The notes under the pieces are model-generated. The model saw only the letters and a program-made list of their open reading frames with translations, was not told the DNA's origin and did no database searches. A program made the translations under genes and the position numbers. DNA of 64,000 nucleotides from Nematostella vectensis (lineage: Eukaryota; Cnidaria; Anthozoa; Actiniaria; Edwardsiidae), in contig NC_064043.1 of NCBI RefSeq assembly GCF_932526225.1, positions 6,377,501 through 6,441,500 of the forward strand, written 5' to 3'. Positions 25,136-37,300 of the stretch are shown here, piece after piece (position 1 is the stretch's first letter; each line of letters begins with the position of its first letter).

Positions 25136-28116
25136 TGGTGGTGATGATGATGGTGGTGGTGGTGGTGGTGGTGGTGGTGGTGGTGGTGGTGGTGGTGATG
25201 ATGATGGCGATGATAATGGTGGTGATAATGATGATAATGGTGGTGACAATGATGATGATGGTGGGTGATAATGATGATGATGGTGATGATGATGATTATT
25301 ATTATTTTATGATGTTGATGGTGGTAATGGTGATGATTATAAAGATGGTGGTGTTGATAGCTGACCCCACCACCACCAACAACACCACTGATATACTAAC
25401 ATGAGCTATAACTCGTAAGTCTGACATACCGAGAAAGACGCCTGCGTTTTTCTCGAGATCTCTGGGCCTGACGTGTCCAAGGCTAAAAATATCCATGTGA
25501 CCGCATGTAGGGTGATTCCTAGCCAAGATCTTTGGCTACAACTAGAAGAAAAACGACAACGATTCTATATCACTTTTTTTCCTTATCTTGCTGCGTTTGC
25601 TGTTCAATCTTTTGGTGATTGAAATTGAACAGTTGTTTTCTTTTTTCGAAGAGGAGAGCAAACCGAAGTTTGATTTATAATTTGCGGCAAAAATTAGTAT
25701 ATTGATAGCTTTCGCACGATGGTACGGGTTTTGGCACGTCATGCGGTCGCTTAGAAACGCTCACGCATGCGCAACGAAAACAGTTTCGACCCATGGCAGA
25801 GGGCTCTTTTCCTCGCGAACGCCAGCCCAGCAAAATACAGAAAAAAGAGGCCTCTGCTAGCAGGGAACATGACAACATAACTTACACTTTAAACAAGGGA
25901 CATTCCGAACGCTTTTTACCCCAGGCTAAACGTTCTTTATCCAAGGCAAAACGCTCTTTATCCCAGGCTAAAAGCTGTTTACCCAGACTAAACGCTGTTT
26001 ACCCAGGCTAAACGTTCTTTATCCCAGGCTAAACGCTTTTTATCCCAGGCTGAACGTTCTTTATCCCAGGCAGAACGTTCATATATGATAAATACTGTAT
26101 GCTCACTTTCTCTTGTCCTGCGCCATGTCATCGCCATGGTCAGCAGACTATTTAACTCATGCGTCCATGGAGACAATATTGTAACCGTTTTTATGTTCGG
26201 TTAGTGACTATTATTAACTACAACGAGATGTAATTCGACCAAAATGCAATGCAACTAAAAAGGAAATGGACTTTTGCTCATTACAGATATCGCGTCGCAT
26301 CGTATTGTGGGCTTAAAGCCAGGAATTGGAATTAATTTGAGGTACGTCAAAGCAGATAAGATTCTAATATTCATTGAGTAAGAACATTTCGAACGCTGGG
26401 CGATTTAGACGCAAACGTGCAAATAAGTTTTGGGGTCATTTAAGCGCGCTGTGTGGTTCTTAAAGGAAAGAAAAACTCAACAAAACGCCCAGCATTGTTG
26501 CCAAGGTTTTTCTACCGCAGGCTTAACACAATTGAAATTTTAATTATAATTGTGTAGCTTGTTGTATTTAAAGAAAATAGTATGAATTGAATCTGTGAAA
26601 ATCAACCCGCCTTCTATTCTGTAGAATAAAGACAAGCATGTTAATGTTGGATATGTGCGGATGCTGTGGAATCATGGTGGCTGGAGTGAACGGAATTGTG
26701 ATTGATCCGCGCTAATGGTTTCATCAAGTTTATTATCCTTATTATTAACTAAAAAGTTTGTTATTGCACGCAAAACAGGTAGTGTTCAAATAAAATAAAA
26801 ACAAACAAAAATCTTATCTTATTATCAGTATTTTAAAATAACTATCTTTCCATTCATGTCAAAGAGAATAAACAAAATATTGGATTAAATAAAAAAGCCG
26901 TGTTAGATTGTTTTAGGAAATATAGTATCGTTAAAAGCGTCATTCAGCTAATGGGATTAATTTTACATAGAATAGTAATTTCACTTATCATATTAGCTCA
27001 AATTGACACAAATCCTGTGAGCTTTGTGAATTCTGAATAGAAAAGTCGTACAATCGTACATTGGTGTGTAGAAATTGTCTCCGGCGCGCGTCCTGCAAAT
27101 TCTCTGGTTTTATTATGGTTAAATATAAATGAGTCAAATTGAAGCTGCTAAACATGGAAAGCACAAAATTTATGAGACCAGACTTTCTGTCTTCTTGTCA
27201 AGGGTTGCAGAAAGCAATAAAATATTATTGAAGATTGAAGAAATGGTTCCCTGATTAATAGAAAATGAGAGAAAAGATCTTTGGTAGTTATAGAAATATC
27301 AGCAATAGAAAATAAGGCGGGAGAAATGTCTGCAATATCCCAGGAGTTTGGGTTTGAAAAATCCTGAATGAAAAGAGTAAGCAAAGTACGATTTCAAACG
27401 TGAGAACAAAAAGCTACAGACCTTTTTAAAGAGTGATACAGATGATTTCCATGTGTCCAATACAAGGGTTCCATTTGCTCCCATTTTGTGACTTCCACTA
27501 ACGTCCAGCTCGCCGAGTATAGGAAAATAGGAAAGACATATGCAGCAACTAGAATCCCCTCTGTAGACTCGACTACACATCCTACACACGGCGCCAGTAC
27601 AAATGGCCAAAATATCAAAACTCCTATAGATCCAAAAGCGTGCAATGTTTTGTCTTGGCCATGTTGTGCCAGACGGCTCGAAAGTCTGAACAGGTTTTGT
27701 CGAAAGTACTTCAATAAAACTATGACAAGCGCTTTTGTGAGTTGCGATACAAAATAGAGAATGCCAATACTTGAAGTAGATATTCCAACAATGTAAACGA
27801 AGAAGAAATATCCATACGATTGCCATGCAATTTGCGTTAATATCTGAAGCACCCGAGGCGTTGTACGGATAAGATACTGAGTGATGGCATTCCTCATGAA
27901 TTGGTCTCCCTCGGTCGATCGGCTTTCAAGACTCCCTTCGCTTCTTTGTTCATTGTCCTTGTCATTTCTTGCTTGTACAGAAAATGTTCGGATCAATATC
28001 ATCTCATTGTTTCCATAAAATTCTTCTCCCCGCTGTTTGATTTTTTTAAAAACGCGTTTTAACGGTTTCTTTGTCGAGAGAATGTTTTTGATAGTGATAC
28101 AGTCGTGATTCGCCAA
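19606..28116 (-). CDS. MFSD12-like transporter 2, divergent, with proline-rich loop and lost motif A
   Basis: Exons in transcript order: 28116-27422, 25541-25430, 24820-24715, 24409-24021, 23809-23717, 23532-23440, 21032-20859, 20399-20296, 19825-19713. Phases join, and exons 5, 6 and 7 (93, 93, 174 nt) match the other two paralogues exactly. No terminal exon was found; reading through the exon 9 donor reaches a stop at 19606 and gives about 661 residues. The N-terminus is about 70 residues longer than in paralogue 3. Motif A is degraded: KYFRQ (136-140) replaces GYxCD and HGQDKTLH (152-159) replaces YGRRKxWH. The exon 4 loop (305-434) is rich in PPPP and SPP runs, possible WW/SH3 ligands. 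The exon 7 end has lost the conserved acidic tail. It may no longer transport, or be under relaxed selection, but I see no stop or frameshift. Confidence 0.78.
20580..20858. repeat. CAC/CAT-type microsatellite abutting exon 7 of MFSD12-like 2
   Basis: Near-continuous CAC/CAT triplets with about 60-bp higher-order units marked by the word catgtgcagcacca or variants. The array starts at the donor of exon 7, and the last exon codons (catatgatggtggtc on the minus strand) resemble the array, suggesting that it grew from or into the exon end. The Met/Val-rich ORFs in it are spurious. Confidence 0.85.
21293..23175. repeat. G-rich minisatellite, about 1.9 kb, in intron 6 of MFSD12-like 2
   Basis: Units of 18-40 bp built from ggtagggggaggggcacta and ggtaggaggagggggtaat cover the whole interval. 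The G-rich strand is the template strand for the minus-strand gene and has frequent GGGG/GGGGG runs, so quadruplexes are possible. Larger blocks are themselves repeated (for example ggtgggaggagggggtatgc at about 21674, 21938 and 22514). Confidence 0.9.
23211..23392 (-). repeat. Dispersed repeat (copy 2), intron 6 of MFSD12-like 2
   Basis: Reverse complement matches 8502-8688 over about 180 bp (atcaatggctgtcg, aggctccatttccaagatgg, tgcaagtttacgtggaaatt), roughly 90% identical. It sits right beside the G-rich array. Confidence 0.75.
25030..25370. repeat. GGT/GAT microsatellite in intron 2 of MFSD12-like 2
   Basis: Uninterrupted GAT and GGT triplets (Met/Val-rich or Pro/Ser-rich in translation) over about 340 bp, beginning about 60 nt past the donor of exon 2 on the minus strand. 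Not coding. Confidence 0.9.
25790..25870. repeat. Short dispersed hairpin-type repeat (copy 1)
   Basis: aaaagaggcctctgctagca and its flanks match 56441-56473 over 33 bp with one mismatch. It lies in intron 1 of MFSD12-like 2. The left arm is eroded here compared with the other copy. Confidence 0.6.
25905..26085. repeat. 21-22-bp minisatellite, about eight units
   Basis: Units of the form cccaggctaaacgttcttta repeat with small changes (aacgctct, aagctgt, aacgctgt). It lies in intron 1 of MFSD12-like 2. Confidence 0.85.
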
Positions 28117-29499
28117 ATCTCATGCTGTCATCGCATAGAGATTTTACTGTTTCTTCATTTCGCTCATACAACCACTAGGAAAATACTCCCTCATTAATTA
28201 TTAATCACCAAACACTTAGAAATATTTGACAATTACTCAAAATAGCAGTACGTCACTGTGTGGTATTTCGATAAGCGGTTAGGGGCTAGAATAAACGCTT
28301 CACCATGAATTGAGGGGTTAGTCCAGATACCGCTGCAAACGCAACATTTCTCACGCTCTTCAAGTACAAGAGAACTTCTTGAAATCCTCCTTTTCGTTGT
28401 TCCCCGACGACTTCGAACACGCCCCATTTCGGCTGAGGTATTTTCTAGATTGATAGTTCTTTTTTTCATATTTAACGTCATGTTTACAAAGTCGATCCAG
28501 CCTACTCGTATAAGATTTACACACATCAGAACTGATGATCAGATATGAACCAACCAGACCAAACTCTTTTGAAGTCTGAGGTTTCGCTCAGTTGTCTTTG
28601 CGATTGCTAGAGCCTTCGCCAAACAGTAAGGAGCACACCAAGTATGCTAACGAACGTCTAGATCACGCAATTCTTAGATAACCAGACGAATGGATCTTAA
28701 AAGGGGATTCTTTGGGGTCAACTGATGCAACCCTGATTTGGCTATTTTGTTTAATTCAGTCACCGCATATTTCTTATTTAGCGTGAATTTCAATTAGCCG
28801 TCTTGACACCATTACGCAGCTAGTTTCAAAACGTCGGGAAGTAGGAAGAGGAGTCGGGCCGACGTGGAAAAGTTCAAGCTCGGCCTCAACATAAAAAAAA
28901 AGACTTTTTAAAGCACGACAGAAAAAACGGACGTCATCAGAAATTGTGTTCACATCAAAGCACAGTTGACCAGCTGTAGACATGTGGCATATTTCGAATA
29001 AAACTTGGCATCCGGATTTGATGAACTCGCAGCTGTGTGGCTAATGGGTAAATGAATCCTTAAGTATAATAATCAAAATGCACATCTTTTTAAATCTAAA
29101 CAATAGGTTTAATAAGTAAAAAAATTAGAAAAGAAATCCACATACAATTCCAAGCAACTCAAAGGTCTTTATTTAGCGCCACCACAAAACCAATATTACT
29201 ATTTGAAAGAGGCAAAGATTTGAAAACAATTAGATAATGGATAATGAATAATAGGAGATTTAAAACGCCTGTTCCCAACATGTCCAAACATTATAAGCAA
29301 GGGCGATTATATGGTACTTTCCAGCGTAGGCCCGACGTTCAAAATATGAGTTTACTTGAACGTCATCATAAACCTGAGTTGTAGTAGCCAACAGAGTATT
29401 AGAAGGAGGGACCGGTGGGAAAAGGGAGAATGGAACGGAACGCCGCTTCAGGTCATTTCCTTATAATTAGTTAAAACACCCGCCCGCCCCCCTACGGCC

Positions 29500-29600
29500 C
29501 TGATTGTTCAATTGTCTGAAAGAGCAGGAGGCAAGCGCGGGAGACCTGTGGAAACATTAGTGCCCAGATCTTTCAAGATGGCAGCGGTGAGATAAAAAAG
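29500..29600 (+). repeat. Eroded third copy of the dispersed repeat
   Basis: tctgaaagagcaggaggcaa, gagacctgtgga and caagatggcagcgg line up in order with the core of copies at 8502-8688 and 23211-23392, but identity is low. Confidence 0.4.
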
Positions 29601-30941
29601 AAAGAAAAACAAAATCAATAAAAACGCAATCTCTGAAAGTTTTTTTCAAAGGAAATGTCTAACTTAGACTTTTCTAGGGGATAGAAGGCTGCAAAATGGA
29701 CCTTTCCAAACAAAATTGTTGCGATACCATGACTTCTTTTCAGCCACAACAAACGCAAACTATAAGAACTTGGGATCACGTTTCACAAGGTGATGGGTGT
29801 AGAAGAGGGTCACGCTTCCCCTAAACCGAGCTCGAACATCTAAAAGTGTCCGCATGAGAGAGTACTGACGAATATATTAAGGAGGGAGCGGGCGAGAGAG
29901 GGAAGTTCGTGAAAGTTGGCAGATGTAAGAATACAATGGTATATACCCAAACTACAATGTTGACTAATTCGTAGAAATTTTAATAACAGTATCAATAAAG
30001 AAGATTGCACATCTATATAACAATACGGAAATTACTAAAGAAATAAATAAGTAACGAGGGCCACAGTGTTTGTTTTTAAAGCGAGAGGAATGAGTTATAA
30101 AAATTGAGCATCTCTTTAATCTTGAATTTAAAATAGTATATTTTCTGTTTCAGGAAGACGATGAGTGTACATTGACGTGAAACGTTGAACCTTAACATTA
30201 AAGCATAACCTCTGATGAACCTTTGTGAACCTTAATATTCCAATTAACCCATAGTATCATAAAATCGTGCACTTAAACGTGCACATAATTTTATTATTCT
30301 TTGCAATAAAATACCCGTTAATAATTCGATTACAACAAATTGGAGTAGGGAATGAAAAATGGGAAACGTCTGTGTCTCGGCAGTCGTCCGCGCGTTTCTA
30401 TTGTTTTATTGAGTCGTTGCATGTTTGAGGACCTAGCGCCTGCCAGTCTTTCTGAACGCGAAAAAGTCACGCGGGCAAGGAACTTTGTGAGTAAAGACCG
30501 CTGGGTCTTAAAACATGCGAGTCGTCGTTAATCAACTTCACTTTCATTATGAATCTCGTTATAATAATGATAGCATTCTTGCTTTTTTTCTGTCGTTTGA
30601 TGTCTTTTTATGTTTTCTCGTTATGTGGAGAAAACATGGGTTTTCACACTCTCGAATTTTCATTGTCGTTGAGCTTTGTGGATGGAACTTTATATCTCTG
30701 TGTTTCCTTTAAATGGTTTTCGACTGTGTTCTGTTTTCCAAGGTGGAGTGCCCGCTTGCTAATGAGAACAAGAACATATGATTTTGCTCGAATGTACGAC
30801 GGCAAATCTTCAAACGTCACTTGATTTGAGATACTTCAATTTTTCACAGTCGTCTTCCTTCATCTCTATGACCTTATTTTTCCTCTTTTCCTCTGAAAAA
30901 AAAAAATAAAAACATATATATCACATTTAATCTAGTGCAAG

Positions 30942-31012
30942 TCTGTACATGACCCGAAATGATCCCAGGACCTGAAACGATCCCGGGCAGTCCATCGGTT
31001 CCTGGGAACATT
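30942..31012 (-). repeat. Small repeat shared, inverted, with 35694-35812
   Basis: On the minus strand: ggtcctgggatcatttcggg followed by tcatgtacag; 35760-35806 reads ggtcctgggatcgtttcggg then tcctgtacag. One and a half to two units of about 19-22 bp are present here. Confidence 0.6.
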
Positions 31013-31344
31013 CTGGATCTTGTCTCCCAAATTCAGCAATTCTCTTCACAGTGGCCATTCAAGAAGCCCCTAAGATCTGAGCCTCTCTTAAATTTAACAG
31101 CGTTTTAACCTCCTTCGCAGGCAACATTGTGACAAAGAGCAAAAGGGAACTAAGAGCGTCTTTATGTCTTTCTTGTTCTCCTGGAGATGAGGAAGTAGCA
31201 GCGCAAAAAAACTCACAGAAACCAATAAGCTTTTTTCACTTGCACTTATTCACAAACTTTCTTGTTTGTAATCGATATCTTATTTTTCTTAAAAGAAGAA
31301 AAGAATGTTCACTTTGGTCCCGCCCCACCAATAGCTTGAACTAC

Positions 31345-34300
31345 TTAACTATAACACCAAAGTCGTACAAGAGCTCTAGTTAACCCACCTTCCTTCTCCC
31401 TTCTCTTCTCATTAAAGTTCTTCAGCGGTGATCTTTGGAAAAAGAATGCGACGGCGACAAATCCGATGAGAGCTTCAATTCCAGGGATTACGGCAAAAGC
31501 TGTACGCGTATAGTCCATACAGGGAATACACACTCCTCTACGAAAAATGAAAGTTAAAATGGTATTAAAACTCATGATAAATCAGAACCCAGACACAGTA
31601 ACAGCGATAATGTGAAAGATATTTTTAAAAATAAGCTGGATTTTTTTAACGGACGCTACTGTGACGTCCAAAATACAACTCAAATCGTATACTTTAATCA
31701 ATTCAATTTACAATATTCTACTCGCTGTAAAGGAGCTCCCGTGGTTGCTAATGACTTACCCATGGTTCTCCGGTGTATTCTCCTGTAGTCCTAATACAAT
31801 AAGTCCTAAAGATAACTTGTCCACAAAGGACATGACTGCGTACACCACGCCACTTGATTCCTGCATAAGAAGAAAACATTGTTACGGGATGCTAATAGAT
31901 GCATCACAATCATAAACAACAAAAAAATACATAACAGTGCAATATGCAAGAAATACAAGACGAAAGTAAGGACAAACAATTGCAAGAAATTTTGAATTGT
32001 AAGTTTGAAAATAACCGGATCACATTAAAGTTTCTTTCATTGCTTTCCCCTTATTATAATGTAAATACGCAACCCTCGGGTTTGACTTTCTGTGGTTGTA
32101 ACTCACTCACCTTGTCGTCGCCAATCAGATCGGAAACCATCGCCAATGACGTCACGACCATGATGGATACACCACAGCCCAGTAAAATTGTGGGCGCATA
32201 TATGGCATCGCGGCTTTCTTGCGGGTTAAAAAACATCCAGGCTTCAGAGGCTATGACAACCACAGCGGACGCACAATACAGCACCTGCACAAAAAACAAG
32301 ACGTCGATTATATAGAGGAGGGGAATCGGTAAATAATAGAAGAAAAGTCCAGTTTTGCCTTTTTCTTCTCGACACTTACTCGGTTGGAGAATTTCTTGGT
32401 CAGCGGTTTCACGGCAGCACTTGCAATAATTCCAAATACGAGAATGAGCAATGGAAAATAAGCAATGGCTTCCTGGAGAAAAAATAAACGATTTAAAAAT
32501 CAGTTCCAGGAATAAAATGCATAATCTCGGTTAAGTAGATGGAGGGGAAGGGGGGATGTCTGGATAAGGCTTTGTTTTCATAGAGCCATTATAAAGTCCT
32601 TAACTTAGAAAATCGGTCAAGTAGATCGGGAGTACGTCTGGATGAGGCTTTGTTTCGATTGCCTTTTACAGCCCTTATCTTAGGAGAGTACATAGTCTCG
32701 CCCAAGTAGTTGGGGAAGTACGTCTGGATGAGGCTTTACCTCAAGAGGCTTTGTTTCAATTGTCTTTTACAGCCCTTACCTTAGGAAAGTGCATAGTCTC
32801 GGTTAAGTAGATGGGGAAGTACGTCTGGATCAGATTTGTCGTGTTTTGCGTCGTGAAATAAATAACCATCATCTAAAAGAAGAATACGAGGACTTGTTAA
32901 AAAAAGATTTGTTCTCTCCCTTACATCCAGCCTGTGTTTAATGCAATTACATGTTAAGAGTAAAACTCCTAACCAGTCCCAGGTTCTTACCACGTAGAAA
33001 TCAGTACTCTTAAACCACTCTTTAATCGATTTCTTCTCGTCGACGAACATGTGTTTTTTCGCGTCACGGTCGATGACTTCTATGTGATTGTACTCATCTT
33101 CTAAAGCCTGTTTCTCGGGATCTCGAATTTTCAATGCTTCCTTCTCTTGTTGTCTTATCGATTCACTGCGTTTTCTTTCCTTCTCTGAAAATCCAGATCA
33201 ATAAATGACAAATAAGTTTTGGTATGGCGTAAGATTCTATTCACACATCAGCTCTGAAATAGCCTGCTTGCAGGCGTTTACCCGGTGTTTTTATTTTCGC
33301 TATGCGCTGAGTCTTGGACGCCATATTGTTTTTGGCTGCGCTAGCCTGGCACGAATAGCGACCTTAAGCAAGGACGACGACGACGGATAGGACAACGCGA
33401 TCGAAAAAGATGTTTTCGCGCGTGGCGATCAATAATAATTTAATTGCAATGGAATAAGCAAAACAGATAAAAATAAGCTAAGGACATCATTTCTGCAGCA
33501 GGGAACGTAGTTAGTGGAGTTTACAGTGCAAACGTCCGCGTCCACAATTGACCGTGACGTTTGGAGTTTTCATGTCGTGGTTTTACGGGAAAAGGCTGAA
33601 ATGTATCAAATAGAACGCATTTCCACGTGCTGCTATTGAATTCTGAATCAAATATCATTGATTTTTGCCATCGGGTCCGCGTTGCCGTCGTCGTTGCTTA
33701 AGGTTCCTAAAACACAGAACAAAACAAGATGGCGGCCACGAATGGCGCATAGCGAAAACACCCGGTGAACGCCTGCAAGAAGACTAGCGTTGAAATGAAT
33801 ATAAAAGGCATATTTTGGGTGCTGTTTTGCCTAATTTTGGTAAAATTCTTTGTCATTTTTTTCCTAAATTTTGATGATACCCACTTTTAAAGTTTTAAAA
33901 TTGTAAACGTTTGTTTGTTTTGTTGGTATATTTAGTTTATTTGATTGGCATCTCGAGGATATGAAATTCTATATCCTTTTCTCTCTAATCATTTTGCATT
34001 CTCTGTATCTCATCGGTGTCCCAGTGGAACAATGAGAGCACCCCCTCCCCTCTCCACCTGACCACGCCTAGTAGGGAAGGGGGGGTATTTCTTACCATTT
34101 TGCATTTCCCTGTGTCTAGTCGTTTCGTCCACGCCCCAGTGGAAAACTAACGCGAAAATCCCGCCAGTTATTAGCACGATGATGGTTTGGTACTGAAAGA
34201 AAAAAAAAACAGGAGTCGATTTGAATCTGGACAACTCAGGGCCAGTAAACACTATAAGGTAAATAGAAACGAATAATCTTGAGGGTAAACGGGCACGACA

Positions 34301-37300
34301 TAGGCGCAAGCCGGAAAAATGAACATGGGGTGTCTTGCGCAGGTTATTATGTTTTGCTGGCTTACAAATATATAGGACATTTTTTTTCTTTTTTTTGTCT
34401 CTTTTTATCGGAATTTGCCGTGATCGCACGGTGGCGAAACATGGAGGTTTCTACTTACCGTGAATGGCTTTTGAACACTCGCATCAATCTGGGTCTCTTT
34501 GTTGTCTTTTAGTAGAATCCATGTTACGACGTAGACATAGACTCCACATCCTAGCTTCATGGCGGATCTAAAGCAAACAAATAGATTCTATCATGATACA
34601 ATCTAGAACAGAGAACTGCTCAAATGAACGACGTCCGAGAATTTTATTTAGACGACAAAAAGTGTTTTTCATAATGTTTGTGATTTTTTTTACCGAGGAG
34701 TCCCCGAAATCAACCCCAAGGAATTGCGGTAATGGACAATAGGAAAGCAGAACAAATACTTGCAATTCTTGAAGCATAATAAAGGGTTAACAGCGACTCG
34801 ATTTCTCAACAACGTGACTTGAAAATGTTAAATTCCAACACAATACTTCTACTTATTACATTGCCCGGCGTTAAACCCATAAACAGAGTCCAAAACAAAT
34901 ACACAACCTTAAATTGCTACTGAAAGGAATACAGCATAAACATAGTACAGCTTTCCTCAGATCAACCAAACTTTTGACCTTCCATCACACTCTAAACATT
35001 TTGCGGTTCCCACACATGACTCTGATACTATAAATCTCGTTTCCGGTAAACATCACCCCTAAAAATTAATATTTATTTGACAACAAAACATGTATTTCTC
35101 CATGAAATCCTTGTTCACACGAGCGAATATTTACCGACACATTTTAGGCAGCCGGTTTGGCCGGGAAGATGGAATGACAAAAGCACACTGAGTAATACAC
35201 TCGAACAACCCTTCTACTACCGATGCAAAATATTAAGAGGATGTGGCTTTTGTTGAAAGCAATATTTTGTGAGTTTTGAATTTCCTCATGTAGTCGTGCG
35301 TACTACATGGCATGATCTCATGATAGGATAGGTCTTCCATTCACCGAAAAAAAAACATGCCAAAAAATAACTTTAAAACATTTTGCTTCCTATGAAAAGC
35401 AGCATGTCCTATCTTGTAAAGACTTTTTTTATGGCTTGTTATGTAAAAATGATTTATCCACGCCGGGTTCTTCAAATTACTATCACAGAAATTGTTAGTT
35501 GACCCCAATTTCTGACTCAACCACTGTATTTCCCCCGAAGTCGTATATTAAAATCTTAATACTATAGTTTTAGTTAATGTAAATTTCCTTTTAATAACAC
35601 AAACAAAACTAAATGTTTCATATGTTTTTAAAACTGAAAGCCAATCCTTACACATTCCTTTAGTTGTCCATTACTGTAATTCCTTGGGGTTCATTTAGGG
35701 GACTCTTGGGGATCGTTTTGGGTCCCGGGATCAGTTTGGGAACTTTTGGGGATCGTTCCAGGTCCTGGGATCGTTTCGGGTCCTGGGATCGTTTCGGGTC
35801 CTGTACAGCCCAATCACGCCGCCATTTACGACACGCATCCACACTACACCTAGTGACTCAAAGAATCCATTTCCATCGGCTAATTCAAGCAACTAACTAC
35901 AAACCTTTCAATCAAATATTATAAATAAAGTATCAGACTTCAATCATGGATGGTTATTTTGAAGGTTTCTTGCAAATACATAAACCGTTGTATTCCCCAT
36001 TATAAACAACAACAAAGGAGTGGTTGATTGACATTCTTTAAGCTCCTTTTGCACGTTCGTTGTGACGGGAAAAAGTCGCGCCTTCAGAATGGTGATTTGA
36101 AGGCGTATTTTTCTCATGGCCTTATTTTTTTAAGTAATGGGAGGGGTTGGATTAAAAAGTACGCCGAGAAATGTCTGCGGCACAGGTGACATGGCAATTG
36201 AAAGATCCGTAAGATTTTCATTCCCACACAAGGCTTTTGGGGGTTTAGCCGTGACGTCACCGCGCCAGGTCATAAGTCTCTGGGGGTGAAACCTTGAGAG
36301 ATTAGTGTGATTGTGTACATCGCAATAGCTTTGCAGAATCAGTCGATGGAAATGTCGGATGCTTTTACATACTTTCAATGGATGATGAAATTTTAAAGTT
36401 TACTCTCCCTTTATGGCTAGGATATAAAGCATATGGAATAAGGGACGTCCCCGATAGAGTTTTGTGGCAGACTACATTATGTTTTCATAGTGAAATATCA
36501 AAACGCTATCGTGAACCACCCAGCAAGTAACCCGCTGTGAAAAGACGAAATCGAAACATGAAGAACGGCAATCGAAATAACAGGCGTCGATCTTGTCCGC
36601 ACAGTGAGATGTTTTATTTAGCATAGAGGAAACTCTTACATAAGTAGATTTCGAGGTAATACCGAAGTCTTGAACTTACGGCAGGTATGTCTGGCCAATA
36701 TACGACCTATAGTGTTAGGCGTATACTACTAGGAAGATTGACCAGATAAGATGTTATAATCACAGCGTGACTTTTCTAGAAATTCAACAATGACTTAGGC
36801 CAAAAGAAGGAAAATAATACCTCTTCTTTAGAATGAAAAATATTGACTAAACTTGTGGTAATATTTTTACTTTTAAACAACAACTGGATGATTTTGCTCA
36901 GGGCAATTTAACCAAATTTAAGACTCCATATTTTTCTCACAAAATATAGTGCACTTTCAGGTAAGCTCACTATAAGAACAATATAAAGTACCTCGATTAA
37001 TCATTAGGTGCCATAACAATTATTCTGTTATCCAAACATAACAACTTTTAATTGCTAGCTTTCAGAAGTCATTTCAAAACATTGCACTGTTCCTTGAACA
37101 AAAAGGATATTATACGGGGATAAGTAATGTTCAATCAGGTAAAATCAAAATACTGTTTTACATTGTCGACTATTAATAAAGAGATGCATGGGAATATCAC
37201 TAAAAACAGGTTTCAAGTTGTTTTGATGCTTTTCAAAACAATCTACGCAGTCAGGAAAGAAAAAAAACCCATGATAAAAACCACTCACTGGTGTTTTTAT

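Larger units (their letters stand above)
28117..31344. other. Gene-free intergenic stretch between MFSD12-like 2 and 3
   Basis: About 3.2 kb. The right end of gene 2 (its promoter side) and the left end of gene 3 (its 3' side) border it. I found no exon with splice and phase support. Small ORFs at 28233-28526 (-), 28774-28983 (-) and 30515-30824 (+) have no recognisable features. A canonical poly(A) signal for gene 3 was not located. Confidence 0.4.

Noticed and set aside
24982-25404. 140-residue Met/Val ORF
   Set aside because: GGT/GAT microsatellite in an intron of MFSD12-like 2.
32781-33134. Continuous ORF across the exon 4 end of MFSD12-like 3 as a separate gene
   Set aside because: It is exon 4 plus intron read-through; the donor at 32990 and phase-matched exon 5 explain it.
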